A stretch of DNA of 64,000 bases, taken from the NCBI GenBank assembly GCA_964387075.1, contig CAYLVB010000001.1:310001-374000 (forward strand). The letters run 5' to 3'. The notes under the pieces were generated by a model that was not told the origin of the DNA, made no database searches, and was given only the letters and a program-made list of their open reading frames with translations. The position numbers and the translations under genes are program-made. This DNA is from PALSA-968 sp964387075. GTDB lineage: Bacteria > Bacteroidota > Bacteroidia > B-17B0 > Aurantibacillaceae. Positions 6,555 through 17,300 of the stretch are shown here, one piece after another. Position 1 is the stretch's first letter. Every line of letters starts with the position of its first letter.

Positions 6555-9500
6555 CTACAATCGAATCAGCAAAACCTTATACGCTAACTGGTTTTGCGTA
6601 TCAACAATTTTAAGAGTATATAGACCTCCCGAATAGCCTGTAAGATCTAACCCTAAATCATCACTGGTTATAAAGCCATGCATCACAACTTTACCTAAAT
6701 AATCGTAAACCTCATATTCACCCTTCAGGAATGGCAATTTAACTGCAAATACTCCTTCTGAAGGGTTGGGGAATACAGAGATGTTGCTTTCATAAAGTGC
6801 CTCTTCAATCCCAACACAGGTCTGTACTACAACTTGATGCGAAGCAGAATTTGTGCAGCCATTTTGATCAGAATAATAATATATTATATTAAAGGTGCCC
6901 GGGTTAGAAGGATAAAAAGTATTGTTAGCCACACCTGGCCCGGCATAAATGCCACCTGGCGGACTGGCACCCGTAATCAGCTGGCCCCCGGCATTTGTAC
7001 ATACGGGCTCTGTAAAACCCATAGCCGTAAAAGTAACGGTAGGCTTAGGATATATGGTCAAACCGACAGTATCAGAAGCCAAACAGCCATTTACATCCGT
7101 TCCGGTAACAGTATAAATAACACTGACAGTTGGTGAAACTACGACCGAGCTGCCGTTAGCTCCGCCGGGTGCCCACGTGTAAGTTGAAGCGCCTGTCCCC
7201 GTTAGAGTATGCGTGACAGATGCGCAAAACGCATATTTCGAAGAAGAGCCGGTAACTACATTGGTAAAGATAGTAGTGACATATTGGGCAGTGCACCCAG
7301 CCCCGTTCGTTCCACTTACAGTATATGTTGTCACCTGGTTTGGATTAACGATTATATTATCAGTAAAGGCACCCGTACTCCAAGTATATGTAAGCGCACC
7401 TGTAGCTATTAAGGTATCTGAAAACCCGTTACACACAAAAGTACTGGTGACAACGATAGAGACATTGGGTGCAGGACTGACAAAAACAGAAATTGTATCG
7501 ATCGCATAGCAATTATTCGTATCAATCCCTGTTACAGTATACGTGGTCGAATTTCCGGGCGAAACAAATGGATTACTACCTACCAGGTTGCCCGGCATCC
7601 AGCTGTAGGTAGAAGCCCCGGCAACAAATAGGCTTGTACTGTTACCCTGGCATATGGAATCAGGGTTGGCGTTAAGCGTTAGGGTAGGCAGCGGGAAATT
7701 ATTAACTTGTATACTTAAAGTGGCCGTATTCACGCACGACGTTGTCGACGTCCCTGTAACAGTGTAAATCGTAGTAGCTCCAGGTGACACTGTAAGTGTA
7801 TCATTGTTATTATTTCCGGGCATCCACGTATAGGTATTCGCCCCGTTTACAACAAGTGTAGTCAAATTACCTGCACAAACAGCAGTGGCGGTAGGTACTA
7901 TTGAAACAACCGGCAAAGGATTAACTGTTACGGCAACTGTATTAGTGGCGACACAGCCATTATTACCGGTAGCAGCAAGCGTATAAACTATACTCGAGAT
8001 CGGCGACACCATTGGAGAGCCCGGTAAATTACCCGGCATCCACGCATAGGTTAATGCTCCTGTTGCCGATAATTGAATTGTATCACCTGCACACATTTGT
8101 GAAGGAACAGAAATAGATGGAACCGGTTTAGGCAATACCGTAAGTGTAGCTGTATCTGAAATTGCGTTGGACGCACATAAGCTTGATACAAGACAACGAT
8201 ATTTTGTATTATTCAGGGCCATTGATGCATTGCTTACACTCAAGGTAGAAGTTCCGGTCCCAGAATACATGCCGCCATTGCTGATATTACTGAACACTCC
8301 CCCGGTACTCGCCTGCCATTGGTAAATCAGTCCATTGCCATTCGCAGGAGATGAAAATACAAGACTTCCATTCTCACAAATTGTGTCAGATAACACGGAC
8401 GACAAAAAAGTAATTGGAGCATCGGCATACAGCTTTTTCGCATAAAAAGATCCATACAGGTAAGACACATAAGCAATATTATTATTATCCAGATCCATCG
8501 TTGCGTAGCCATTATAATTTCCGAAGTCGTTAACCGGGGTTGCCACCGTGGACCAGCCGGCTCCATTATATCTTATGACGGTTACTACATAATTGTTGTT
8601 TGCATCTGCAAAAACAAGGTAGGGCACTCCGCTCGAATCTACACAAAGGCTGTTCCTTGTAAGCATACCCTTTGCCACGATTGTTGGCCCTACATTCACC
8701 CAGCCTGATTGTGTAGATTTAACTACCGATATATTGCCGCTTGACGTGAGTGAATAGGCAATATAAGTTGTGCCGAATACACTCGTATCGCAGCGCGCTA
8801 TTGAGAATTCATCCGTATTACCGCCTAGGTTGGGGCCGACACTACCTACCCATATGTTGCCATTGAAAGAATAGAGATCAATAACTCCACCGGTGAGACC
8901 ATTTTTATACGCCACTCCGGGTTTTCCGAGCTTGTTAATGAATATAGTCGGCAAACCAGTGAAGCTTGTGAATTTTCGCTGCCCCTTAAATACCCAATTG
9001 GCCCCGTCAAATTTCATAACGCTTATACCGGTTCCTGCGCTGTCTATAAAAGCTACGAACAGTGAATCATTATCGCTCCGGGCAAGGCTAATATTGGAAC
9101 ATTTAGGGGGTGAAAAAGCCGCATTGCCAACTCTCACCCAGTTCGCTCCGTTAAACATGATAACGTTAGCCCTGTCGTTCGTATCAATATATGCCACATA
9201 AGGTGTACCAGTCGTATCAACAATTAATGAAGATTTGATTTTTGCAATTGGTGCCGGAAACGCATAGGGCCCCACTTCGGTCCATATGTTGCCGTTAAAG
9301 GTCAACGTTTTAAGTGAGTCCTCGAGCGATCCGTTATGAATGAAACTGATAAAAGCTTTTCCCGATGATTTATCTACGGCGATCTGCGGATAACCAGCGT
9401 CAGTATGCCAATTCTGGTCAAGACCCGTGGTAACCCAGGTGCTTCCGTTAAAGGTAATCACCCTGTGATCGGCTATGCCGGTTCGAATGGCTACATATAC

Positions 9501-10538
9501 TTGCCCGTTTTTATTAACCAGTATTTTGGCTCGTATAGCAGATGGAGGAAGGAAATTCGGCACTCCCACATACGACCAGGTTCCCGCGCTATATTTTCTA
9601 ACCGATAATAAATAGTTACTGTAGCCATTATAAGCAGCATAAATATCCCCGGAAATACTCATGTCTGTAGATCCCGGCCCCACATTTCGTATGGATGGAT
9701 TTACGCATCTTGCCCACGTACTTCCATTAAACTTGACCACCGTAAATGAATCCATAGCGTAGCTAACTGTAACAAGTGGCTCCTGCAAGCTGTCAAAAAG
9801 GATAGATCCGGGAAGTCCTGCCATAAAACCAGCCACACCAATTGTTTGCCAAGCCGATCCGGTAAATTTTTTGATGGTCACTGCAAAACCCGAACCAACA
9901 TATAGATCATTATAAGCTACATAGGGTATACCCGAGCGGCTGACACCAAAGACCTGAGTGCCCGAGTTGCTCCTATAACCAACAAGGCCTAAAGAATCCC
10001 AGGTTGAACCATTGAACTTCATGCAGTAAATACCGGGGTTTACCAACTGATCGTCATAAAGGAAATACGGAGTGCCCGAGGAATCGACAATTAAATCGAT
10101 ATATGCCGAAGATGGACTTGATACACCCCGAGTGCCGACCACACTCCAGGTGCCGCCCGAATACTTCATGACGGTTATTCTGCCCTGGTAAGCGCTATCT
10201 GCAAAAGCGACATAAGGAGTGTTTCCTTCATCAATTGTGATGGCCGCGCAGTTATAGGCAAAAGGGAAAGAGAACTTCCGGTTTCCAACGAACTCCCAAT
10301 CGAAGCCATTGTATTTTCTTACGCTAAGCCGGTTGGGTAGATCGTATAACACAACCCAGGGCTTTCCGGAAGTATCAAGTGCCATGTGGTGTTCCTGGGT
10401 ATAGATATTAGGATAGCCTGTGCCGGTAGGAGCCACCTCTTTTAGGTTATCGGCGCCCATGGCCTGCCAATCACATTGAGCAACGCACTGACAACTAATC
10501 GTTATGATAATTAAAGCAAAACGGTACAACAAAGACAT
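6555..10538 (-). CDS. Large secreted T9SS cargo: WxxVG repeats, PKD-like domains, C-terminal sorting domain
   Basis: 1327 residues. The N-terminal signal peptide is MSLLYRFALIIITISCQCVA. Residues about 25-720 are built from a dozen repeats of about 50 residues of the form YVAFxD...VMKFDGANWVFVG, resembling a beta-propeller or Kelch-like array. An Ig-like domain follows (IYQWQASTGG to KYRCLVSSLC), then about five PKD-like units with TYxWMPGN and TYTVTGT plus GC motifs, ending in a type A T9SS sorting domain (SVFPNPSEGVFAVKLPF, YDYLGKVV, GGLYTLKIV). It is probably exported by Sec, crosses the outer membrane by T9SS and is attached to the surface or released. A TATATTTG box ends four bases before the ATG. 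Target or ligand is unknown. Confidence 0.9.
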   Translation of the reverse strand: MSLLYRFALIIITISCQCVAQCDWQAMGADNLKEVAPTGTGYPNIYTQEHHMALDTSGKPWVVLYDLPNRLSVRKYNGFDWEFVGNRKFSFPFAYNCAAITIDEGNTPYVAFADSAYQGRITVMKYSGGTWSVVGTRGVSSPSSAYIDLIVDSSGTPYFLYDDQLVNPGIYCMKFNGSTWDSLGLVGYRSNSGTQVFGVSRSGIPYVAYNDLYVGSGFAVTIKKFTGSAWQTIGVAGFMAGLPGSILFDSLQEPLVTVSYAMDSFTVVKFNGSTWARCVNPSIRNVGPGSTDMSISGDIYAAYNGYSNYLLSVRKYSAGTWSYVGVPNFLPPSAIRAKILVNKNGQVYVAIRTGIADHRVITFNGSTWVTTGLDQNWHTDAGYPQIAVDKSSGKAFISFIHNGSLEDSLKTLTFNGNIWTEVGPYAFPAPIAKIKSSLIVDTTGTPYVAYIDTNDRANVIMFNGANWVRVGNAAFSPPKCSNISLARSDNDSLFVAFIDSAGTGISVMKFDGANWVFKGQRKFTSFTGLPTIFINKLGKPGVAYKNGLTGGVIDLYSFNGNIWVGSVGPNLGGNTDEFSIARCDTSVFGTTYIAYSLTSSGNISVVKSTQSGWVNVGPTIVAKGMLTRNSLCVDSSGVPYLVFADANNNYVVTVIRYNGAGWSTVATPVNDFGNYNGYATMDLDNNNIAYVSYLYGSFYAKKLYADAPITFLSSVLSDTICENGSLVFSSPANGNGLIYQWQASTGGVFSNISNGGMYSGTGTSTLSVSNASMALNNTKYRCLVSSLCASNAISDTATLTVLPKPVPSISVPSQMCAGDTIQLSATGALTYAWMPGNLPGSPMVSPISSIVYTLAATGNNGCVATNTVAVTVNPLPVVSIVPTATAVCAGNLTTLVVNGANTYTWMPGNNNNDTLTVSPGATTIYTVTGTSTTSCVNTATLSIQVNNFPLPTLTLNANPDSICQGNSTSLFVAGASTYSWMPGNLVGSNPFVSPGNSTTYTVTGIDTNNCYAIDTISVFVSPAPNVSIVVTSTFVCNGFSDTLIATGALTYTWSTGAFTDNIIVNPNQVTTYTVSGTNGAGCTAQYVTTIFTNVVTGSSSKYAFCASVTHTLTGTGASTYTWAPGGANGSSVVVSPTVSVIYTVTGTDVNGCLASDTVGLTIYPKPTVTFTAMGFTEPVCTNAGGQLITGASPPGGIYAGPGVANNTFYPSNPGTFNIIYYYSDQNGCTNSASHQVVVQTCVGIEEALYESNISVFPNPSEGVFAVKLPFLKGEYEVYDYLGKVVMHGFITSDDLGLDLTGYSGGLYTLKIVDTQNQLAYKVLLIRL

Positions 10539-10542
10539 TATT

Positions 10543-10550
10543 CAAATATA
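10543..10550 (-). promoter_or_regulatory. -7 box of the 6555-10538 gene
   Basis: TATATTTG on the minus strand, matching the Bacteroidota -7 consensus TAnnTTTG, four bases upstream of the ATG. I find no TTTG at the expected -33 spacing. It implies a leaderless or nearly leaderless mRNA. Confidence 0.5.
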
Positions 10551-10789
10551 AGAAAATAATAAACAAATTGCGCTTTTCCATAGCCGCCCGCTATATTAAT
10601 CAGATTAATACCAGCTTTGAATTGCGGTCAGTTGAAAGGTTAAGTAAATATTATTCTTAAACGGTGACGTGTTTATCTCCCTGTAAGGTAAGTAACCCTC
10701 TTTTTTCAGCGTTGTAACAATTTTTGACTAATGAGATACTGTAAAACATAGAAAACCTTTTCAACGAATTAAACACTTATCGTTAATGC

Positions 10790-11341
10790 TTATTCTTTAA
10801 AACAATAAATGACTAAATCACAGGGCTTACTATTATAGGTTGTGATTTTAATAATTAATTGTTCGCTAGTTACTCTTGTTATGTTACCTGTTCCATTCAA
10901 AAAGTAAAATAGATAAAGCCACGAGTTACTTCCTTTTAACCTGTGTAGATTTTCTTCAACTTTAAAATCATTATTCCATATAGAGCCAAATTCGTCATCT
11001 TCCTTTAAAGAAGATTTATAGAAAGCCTTAATATCACAATAATCCAATTGTTTTGTGTCCCTTTGAGATGTTTTTATATTAATAATTCCATCATACAATC
11101 TTTTTTTAAAATTCCTAATTTGCTTTTTGTTTGTTCCAGGTGGATATTTTTTACATGAGAATGGATAAAAACTTAGTTCAAATTTTGATATAGCACTGTA
11201 ATCAAAAGAAGTTCCTGAACTATCTATCTTTGCGATTATCCATTTTTCTGGGACAAATCCACTAGTATGATAATTTCTCTTCAAGGAAGTAAACAAGAGG
11301 AATAAAAATGGAAGAAGGTATAATATTTTTATATTCTTCAT
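10790..11341 (-). CDS. Membrane-targeted small protein, likely immunity protein of the RHS toxin
   Basis: Starting at the ATG at 11341 (two bases after the RHS stop, with AGGA eight bases upstream) gives 183 residues; an in-frame ATG at 11356 is less likely. It starts with a hydrophobic segment (MKNIKILYLLPFLFLLFTS), a signal anchor or signal peptide. The rest is a mixed alpha/beta domain with Lys-rich loops, unrecognised by family. Sitting directly downstream of a polymorphic-toxin-like C-terminus is the standard place for an immunity gene, and periplasmic targeting would fit a peptidoglycan- or envelope-acting toxin. Lower GC than its neighbours is also usual for immunity genes. Role is inferred from position. 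Confidence 0.6.
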   Translation of the reverse strand: MKNIKILYLLPFLFLLFTSLKRNYHTSGFVPEKWIIAKIDSSGTSFDYSAISKFELSFYPFSCKKYPPGTNKKQIRNFKKRLYDGIINIKTSQRDTKQLDYCDIKAFYKSSLKEDDEFGSIWNNDFKVEENLHRLKGSNSWLYLFYFLNGTGNITRVTSEQLIIKITTYNSKPCDLVIYCFKE

Positions 11342-11342
11342 T

Positions 11343-14300
11343 TTATTTTCCTGCATTATTCCAGATCCTTTCAGTAGTCCCTGGCTTTACAATTAACTTT
11401 TCAAATCCTTTATCTTCTAAATATCGAATCAAGGCATTTGGTGTAATTGCATGAATATATTTATCTGCCATACCATTGCTCTTCAGAACACCGATATCGG
11501 TTAAAGTTTTTAAACACGTATTGGCGCATCTCCATCCAAAAATACTGTAATCAATTTTTGGTGTTGCTGGTAACGGAAATAAAGCACTCCCTACGCTTAA
11601 AGTTCCAACAGAATATTTTTCCATTATAACTTGGTATTGGTCTAAGGTCAAATCCAATTTGAATGATACCAACCGTTTGCCCTGATGTTCAAGCATCTCA
11701 TTAAATTCATCACTTTGATAAACGTCATACTTGCTATTCATTTTATCTCCTTTTTTAGCAAACCAATGATTTCTTCCACTATTACTGAAACCAAAAATTC
11801 CATCACTTGTGTTAATTAAAGCATGTCCTCCTGCAATTCCGCCTGATATTTTATAATTGTGCTGATCAGAAGCATTCTTAGCCGGTTTAGAGCCAGGGAC
11901 GATATCGACGCTAGCTGATTTTCCGACTGAAGAAACCTTACTGGAACCTTCCAAAAGATTATTTTCTTCTAAATAAACGTCAGACCGCGGGCCATATATG
12001 CTTGTTTTTGTTCCAGCCGGCACAGTTTCTCCACCAAATGGTTGGTTTGTGGGTATAGAGGTGTAATTAGCCTCTAAACCTTCTAAATCCGTTGCCCAAA
12101 TTGGGGTATTAGAGGCGAACTGGTACGGAGTCAATTCCGGGTACTTTTTTGTCAATGGATCAATAGAAAAGAATCGACCTAACCTTGTATCATACTGTCT
12201 GAATTCAAAACGTACAACACTTTCATTAATTTCAGTTTCTTTTTCCTGATTATTAAACCCATATCTATAAATGCCTGAGGTATATTTACGTCCCGGCATT
12301 GCCATTCCAAAGGAATAGTAATTCTCAGCTGTCTGCACTTCGGCGGTATAATAATCCGCCACGCCGTTACCGCCTACATCAGTACCGCTGCCGCTTTCCT
12401 GTATTTTGCGGTCACTCACAACCGCTAATACGTTGCCTAAGTGGTTAGCAAGCTCAAAACTCTTGTTCCCCAAAGCCCGATAAAGTGAATTGGTGTTATA
12501 TGTAGGCTGTATAGGGGTATAATTCGATACAGTAGCAAACGACAGATCCGGATTATAGGTAGGCGAACTGAAGGTTGCCGATTTTAGCAATAGGTTCCTG
12601 TTGCATAGGGCGTGTCTCGAGCTTCCGTAAATGTCATGCTCCTTCAGATTAATATTTTCCGAATAGCCGCCGGTTATGCTGGTGTAATCACGCTCTATTA
12701 CGGAAAGCACGTTCCCCTGTGCATCCCGAATATAAAATGTATATTTCCACGCCTGCTGCTGTGAAGCGTTACCGCCCGGACGTGGCTTTTCTATCTTACA
12801 CACACGGTTCCCCTGCGCATCATAGTGGAACGCAAGATCAACTTTGGTACTGCAACCACTCACACGTGTAATGCTCTTGATCTTCCCGTAAACACTCCAT
12901 TCAATCAGGTCGATCTGCTCCTTTACATCCGCGCGCAGGTTACCGATAAAGTCATAATCATAGTTCCCCGCCGTTTGCCCGGCTTTTATATCCGTGGTAA
13001 AACTGCTGTTATCATTTCCATCGCTTACGTAATCAAGTTTATTGTTAGAGCCTGCCTGGTAGTTATACGTAAGTCCATCTAGATTATTTCCGCCCCCGTT
13101 CACATAAGCATTACGTGCTGCAGACTTAATATTACCATTCGGATCGTAAGTAAACGATTCGTAATAATCGGATGCCGACGGTGTACCGTGTGCTGAAGTA
13201 ATGGAGCTGTAGTCAGTACCAGCCAGGAAATAGGCTTCTGCATTCAGGATACGGTTAAGCTGGTCATATTTGAAGATACGCGCCATATTCCGTGTGATAG
13301 TGCCAGGGTATGCGATAGATTCGCTCAGGCCTTTAATGTTGCCATTATACAGATCTCTGTTGGGCAAAGCGTAAAACGCAGATGCAGTGATGTTGCCCGT
13401 AAAGTTCGACCCGAGGCTATTGATTGCCGAGTAATCCTTGTTAAAGTAATCCAGCACATAACCCATGGCATCATAAGCCACGTTCTGGTGCACCTTTGGT
13501 TGGGTAGCAATAGGCATATAATCGCGGCCGGTTGGCGTGAGGCCATCGAGGCCCATATCCTTCTGCGCATCGAGAGTATTATTGTTCACTCCTTTTATCC
13601 ATCCTTGTAAAGTATAAGCGTAATCCATACCCTGTACTTTCTCGTCACCCAACTCTACACGCGCCAGTGGGCCATGCGGGTAGTAAAAGTATTTGGCATC
13701 CTGGTCCCAGTGTATCTCATCACTGCTCGAATACGCGTTGGTGAGGCGGTTATCGGCATCGTAATAGTATTTGTGATGAAACTCATCGACCAGCTCATCC
13801 TGATAGTGCACCTCGTTCACCTTGCCGCTGAGCAGATCGTATCGGTATTTCACGTTCTTGAACTGCTGGCCAACGGCCGTGAGCATAGTATTCTCCTGCA
13901 CCAGCTCCTGCACGTTGCCATGAATGTCGTAGCTATAATGCGAGGCATGATCGTAAGTAAGGTCGCTGTTGTCTTCATTCTCTTCGAAACTCGATGTTAC
14001 AACACGTTTGCGTAGCACCTTTTGTCCGGTAATTCCATCCAGGCTAAACTGGCTTTGGTAGGTATTGCCGAATAAAGCTACATCATAGTAAGTTTTGGTA
14101 ACCTGCTTTGCGTTCTGCGTCGGAAAGCCGGGCAGGTCTACCTGCCAGTAGAACGGCACGGTTGAAGATGTATATCCGCTTGGGCAGCTTACACTTGGGT
14201 TGCCCGTTGGTATATTACCCGGAGAAGAATAACGTTGCGAAGATGGATCCTCGGTGCTTAATACACAAGCGGTGGCCTGTTGATCGCTTTCGCCAACCTC

Positions 14301-17300
14301 GATGATGCGACTTTGAGCGTCATATAAGGTATAGCTGTAAAACCCGTAGCAGGTACCACAAGTTCCGCCCAAGGCTAGTTGTTTAGAGTTTTGAGAGAAG
14401 CGCAGGCGCCCGAGTATATCATACCAGAAGCGTGTATCGCCTGCATCGGGCGTAGTTTGTTTCACAACCTGGTTAAGTGTGCTGTACTGGTAATTGGTTA
14501 CATGACCGTTATTTGCCGATCCCAGCACCGTGCCGCCAGTCTGAGTGTCGATGCTATGGCCCGGGTAAAGGAAACCAGTACCGCTCACTCGCGCCTGGTT
14601 AACCAGGTTGGTATTACCGGAATATAAGCTCGTATTGAGTATACGATACACGCCTTTGGGTGGCACAGTACGCACAAGATTGCCGGCCTGGTCGTAGTAA
14701 TAAAGGGTGTAATGGTATTCCCTTTCGTCGTAAGTTACCCGGAAGCTCTCATTGATATTGGTGAAACAGGCCGAAACATAAGTATTTAAAAATGCCTGTG
14801 CCGCTACCTGGATGGAATTGTTAAAAGCAGTTTGCGCTTCGTAATTTGCTTCGTCAACACCTTCCTGCTGGCATGCCAGATCATCGTCTGGGCATATAAC
14901 TCCATTCAGGTGATTTGTGGTGTTGGTTGCGGGCACCGTAACGTTATCATCCGCATCAACCGGATATATGTGATTATAGGAGGTGCAGTTTCCGTACCAG
15001 TAAGTAATCTGCGTTGCAGAATAGGTAGAGTAGGTATTGTTTCCGGTACTAGTTGGATCGAAGGTAGCATTGATTTGGGCAGCGGCATAGGTTTCGAATG
15101 AAACGCCCTGCAGAGACACGTCATTGTCATATACCGTGCGCAACTCATCAAGATAATCACAAAAACAATGCTTGTTAAGGCAAGCATTATACACCGGTGC
15201 AAAAAGCATATTGTTGCTTGTTTCATTCGAGGTGTTTACCTGCTTGTTGATTGCAAGGACAGTAGGCGTCGTTCCCGACTGGTATGCTTGTGTTATTGCA
15301 GCAGCCGTTGTTGCATCGGGTTTTATAATCAGCGTTAAGTTCTGGGGATCAACCATCGCATTGAAATAAGGCGGAGTAGTTACGCCGTTGTATTTTGCAT
15401 TAATGTCATCGGCTATGAGTTTTAAGAATTTGATTTGGTCAGCGGGAGGAAGATTGCCATTTAATGCATTCACAGAACAATCCATAGCCGGGATCTTAGC
15501 AATATTTACTGGTACATTGCTGTTTGTTATAGTGATCGGTGAAGGTCCGCCCGGAACGTCAACAACATACAATGTAACCTTATCATAATTGGTAGCTTGG
15601 TTACAGTCGAAGTTAAAATTTGCAGAGGCGGCTCCAGTGGCTGTTTTGAAATTATTGATCTGGTCATAGTTCAAGGTGATCTGGCCGGGCTGAAGACAGC
15701 CGGCCGCCGAACCGGCGCCCATGTTCGCGGGCGGAGTGGGCTGAACCTGTGTTGCGAGAACAATATGTGGTATGCTCATGCTTCCGCCGGTAGATGTTTG
15801 AAAACCGGGGTCCGCATCCAATATCAGCATATTATTGCAGTACATCAACTGGAACTGATTACTATAGCCGGGTCCGAAAGCGGCGCCATAGTTCCCAGTT
15901 CCATAACCGTCAGTTACTAAGTCAGGTGGATTGGTTCTGTCTGACAGGGGAATATTACAACCGAAATCAAAGCCTGATTTATAGTAGTTGGCTATCAGGA
16001 AATTTTTGTATGTGAGGTAAAGTACTTTGAAATTCTCCCACTGTTTCTTTTTGTCTGGAGTAAAAGTGGTTCCATTGCAGGTTCCGGCAAGGGAAGGGAT
16101 GTAGGCCGCGTAATCCCACATAGCGTAGTTATTATTAACAGGATCGAGCACACATCCTCCGGCAAGGTTAAACGGCGCAGCCATGAATGCCGGGCGGCTA
16201 TACATACTTTCGCAGTATTGGCAATTATTGATCTCGTTTTGCATCAACGTTTTCAAAAGCAATGCAGAATTAAAATTAGCGTCTCCACTTTGCCAGCCAT
16301 TTTGATCATATGTCCCACCGTAACCAGATAGAAGACCTGTACTAGGACAGTTTGAAGCGGAACACAAACTGCTGAATGCATTAAAAAACGGGTCTTGGGC
16401 CAGCACACTCGAGCCGCCTCCCGTTGTTGTGTTTGGGTCATTATTATTGTCCTGTATCTGGTTTCCGCCACTCGCTGCAAGGCCTGTATTAGCCGTGATT
16501 ATTGCAGTATTGTAATCAAGAGCTTCCAACAGATAATCATAACTTTTTGAACATTCGAGGTTCATGCAGCGTACGTACCGACAATATTCCGGATGAAACC
16601 GCGCCAAAAATTCAGCATATTCATCGTTCCAGTTTGCTTTGAGGGCATCTGCCAGTGAATTATAACTGCCTCCGGTTGGCAATGGGGTACCTACGATATT
16701 CGCGCAATTGACACTGCTGGCTGTGTAGGTTTGGAGAGCATTATTGAACGCAGTAATTGCACTGGAGGCTGTATAATTGGTTGAGTTGACAGTAGTACTC
16801 GGATTAGCATTACTGTTAATAAAACCGATCGCATCTGGCCAAGGCAGGCCCGGAGTTTGCGTAATTGAATAGCTACCGGGACCACTTCCAACAACGTAAT
16901 CCGTACCCAATGGGTTTGACGAAGTTGTTCCTGGCATTACATATTCGAAGTACTGTCCGCCAGGACTAACGTCAGTTTTTATCCTATCAAGTAAGGTGCT
17001 GCAATCGTGTTTAGGCGTCTCTATACAATTGTTCCTGAAAAATATACTGTATATCCCTTGATACTGTGTGTCGGTTGAGGGGTCTTGCGGAAGCGTAAGC
17101 TGGTTATCCGTGTAATACTGTTCTGTTAGAGTGGTCGCGTATTGTTCGCAGGTCTTACATTCATCCATATCAGGCGTTTGCGCCGCTGTATAAGTGATAC
17201 AAGTGCCAGGTGTTGAAATGGCTGTTACGTATGTATTATACTCCTCTTTCACATTCTGAGGATCGAGACAAAGCTTTTTCTCAATATTGTACACGCCTAT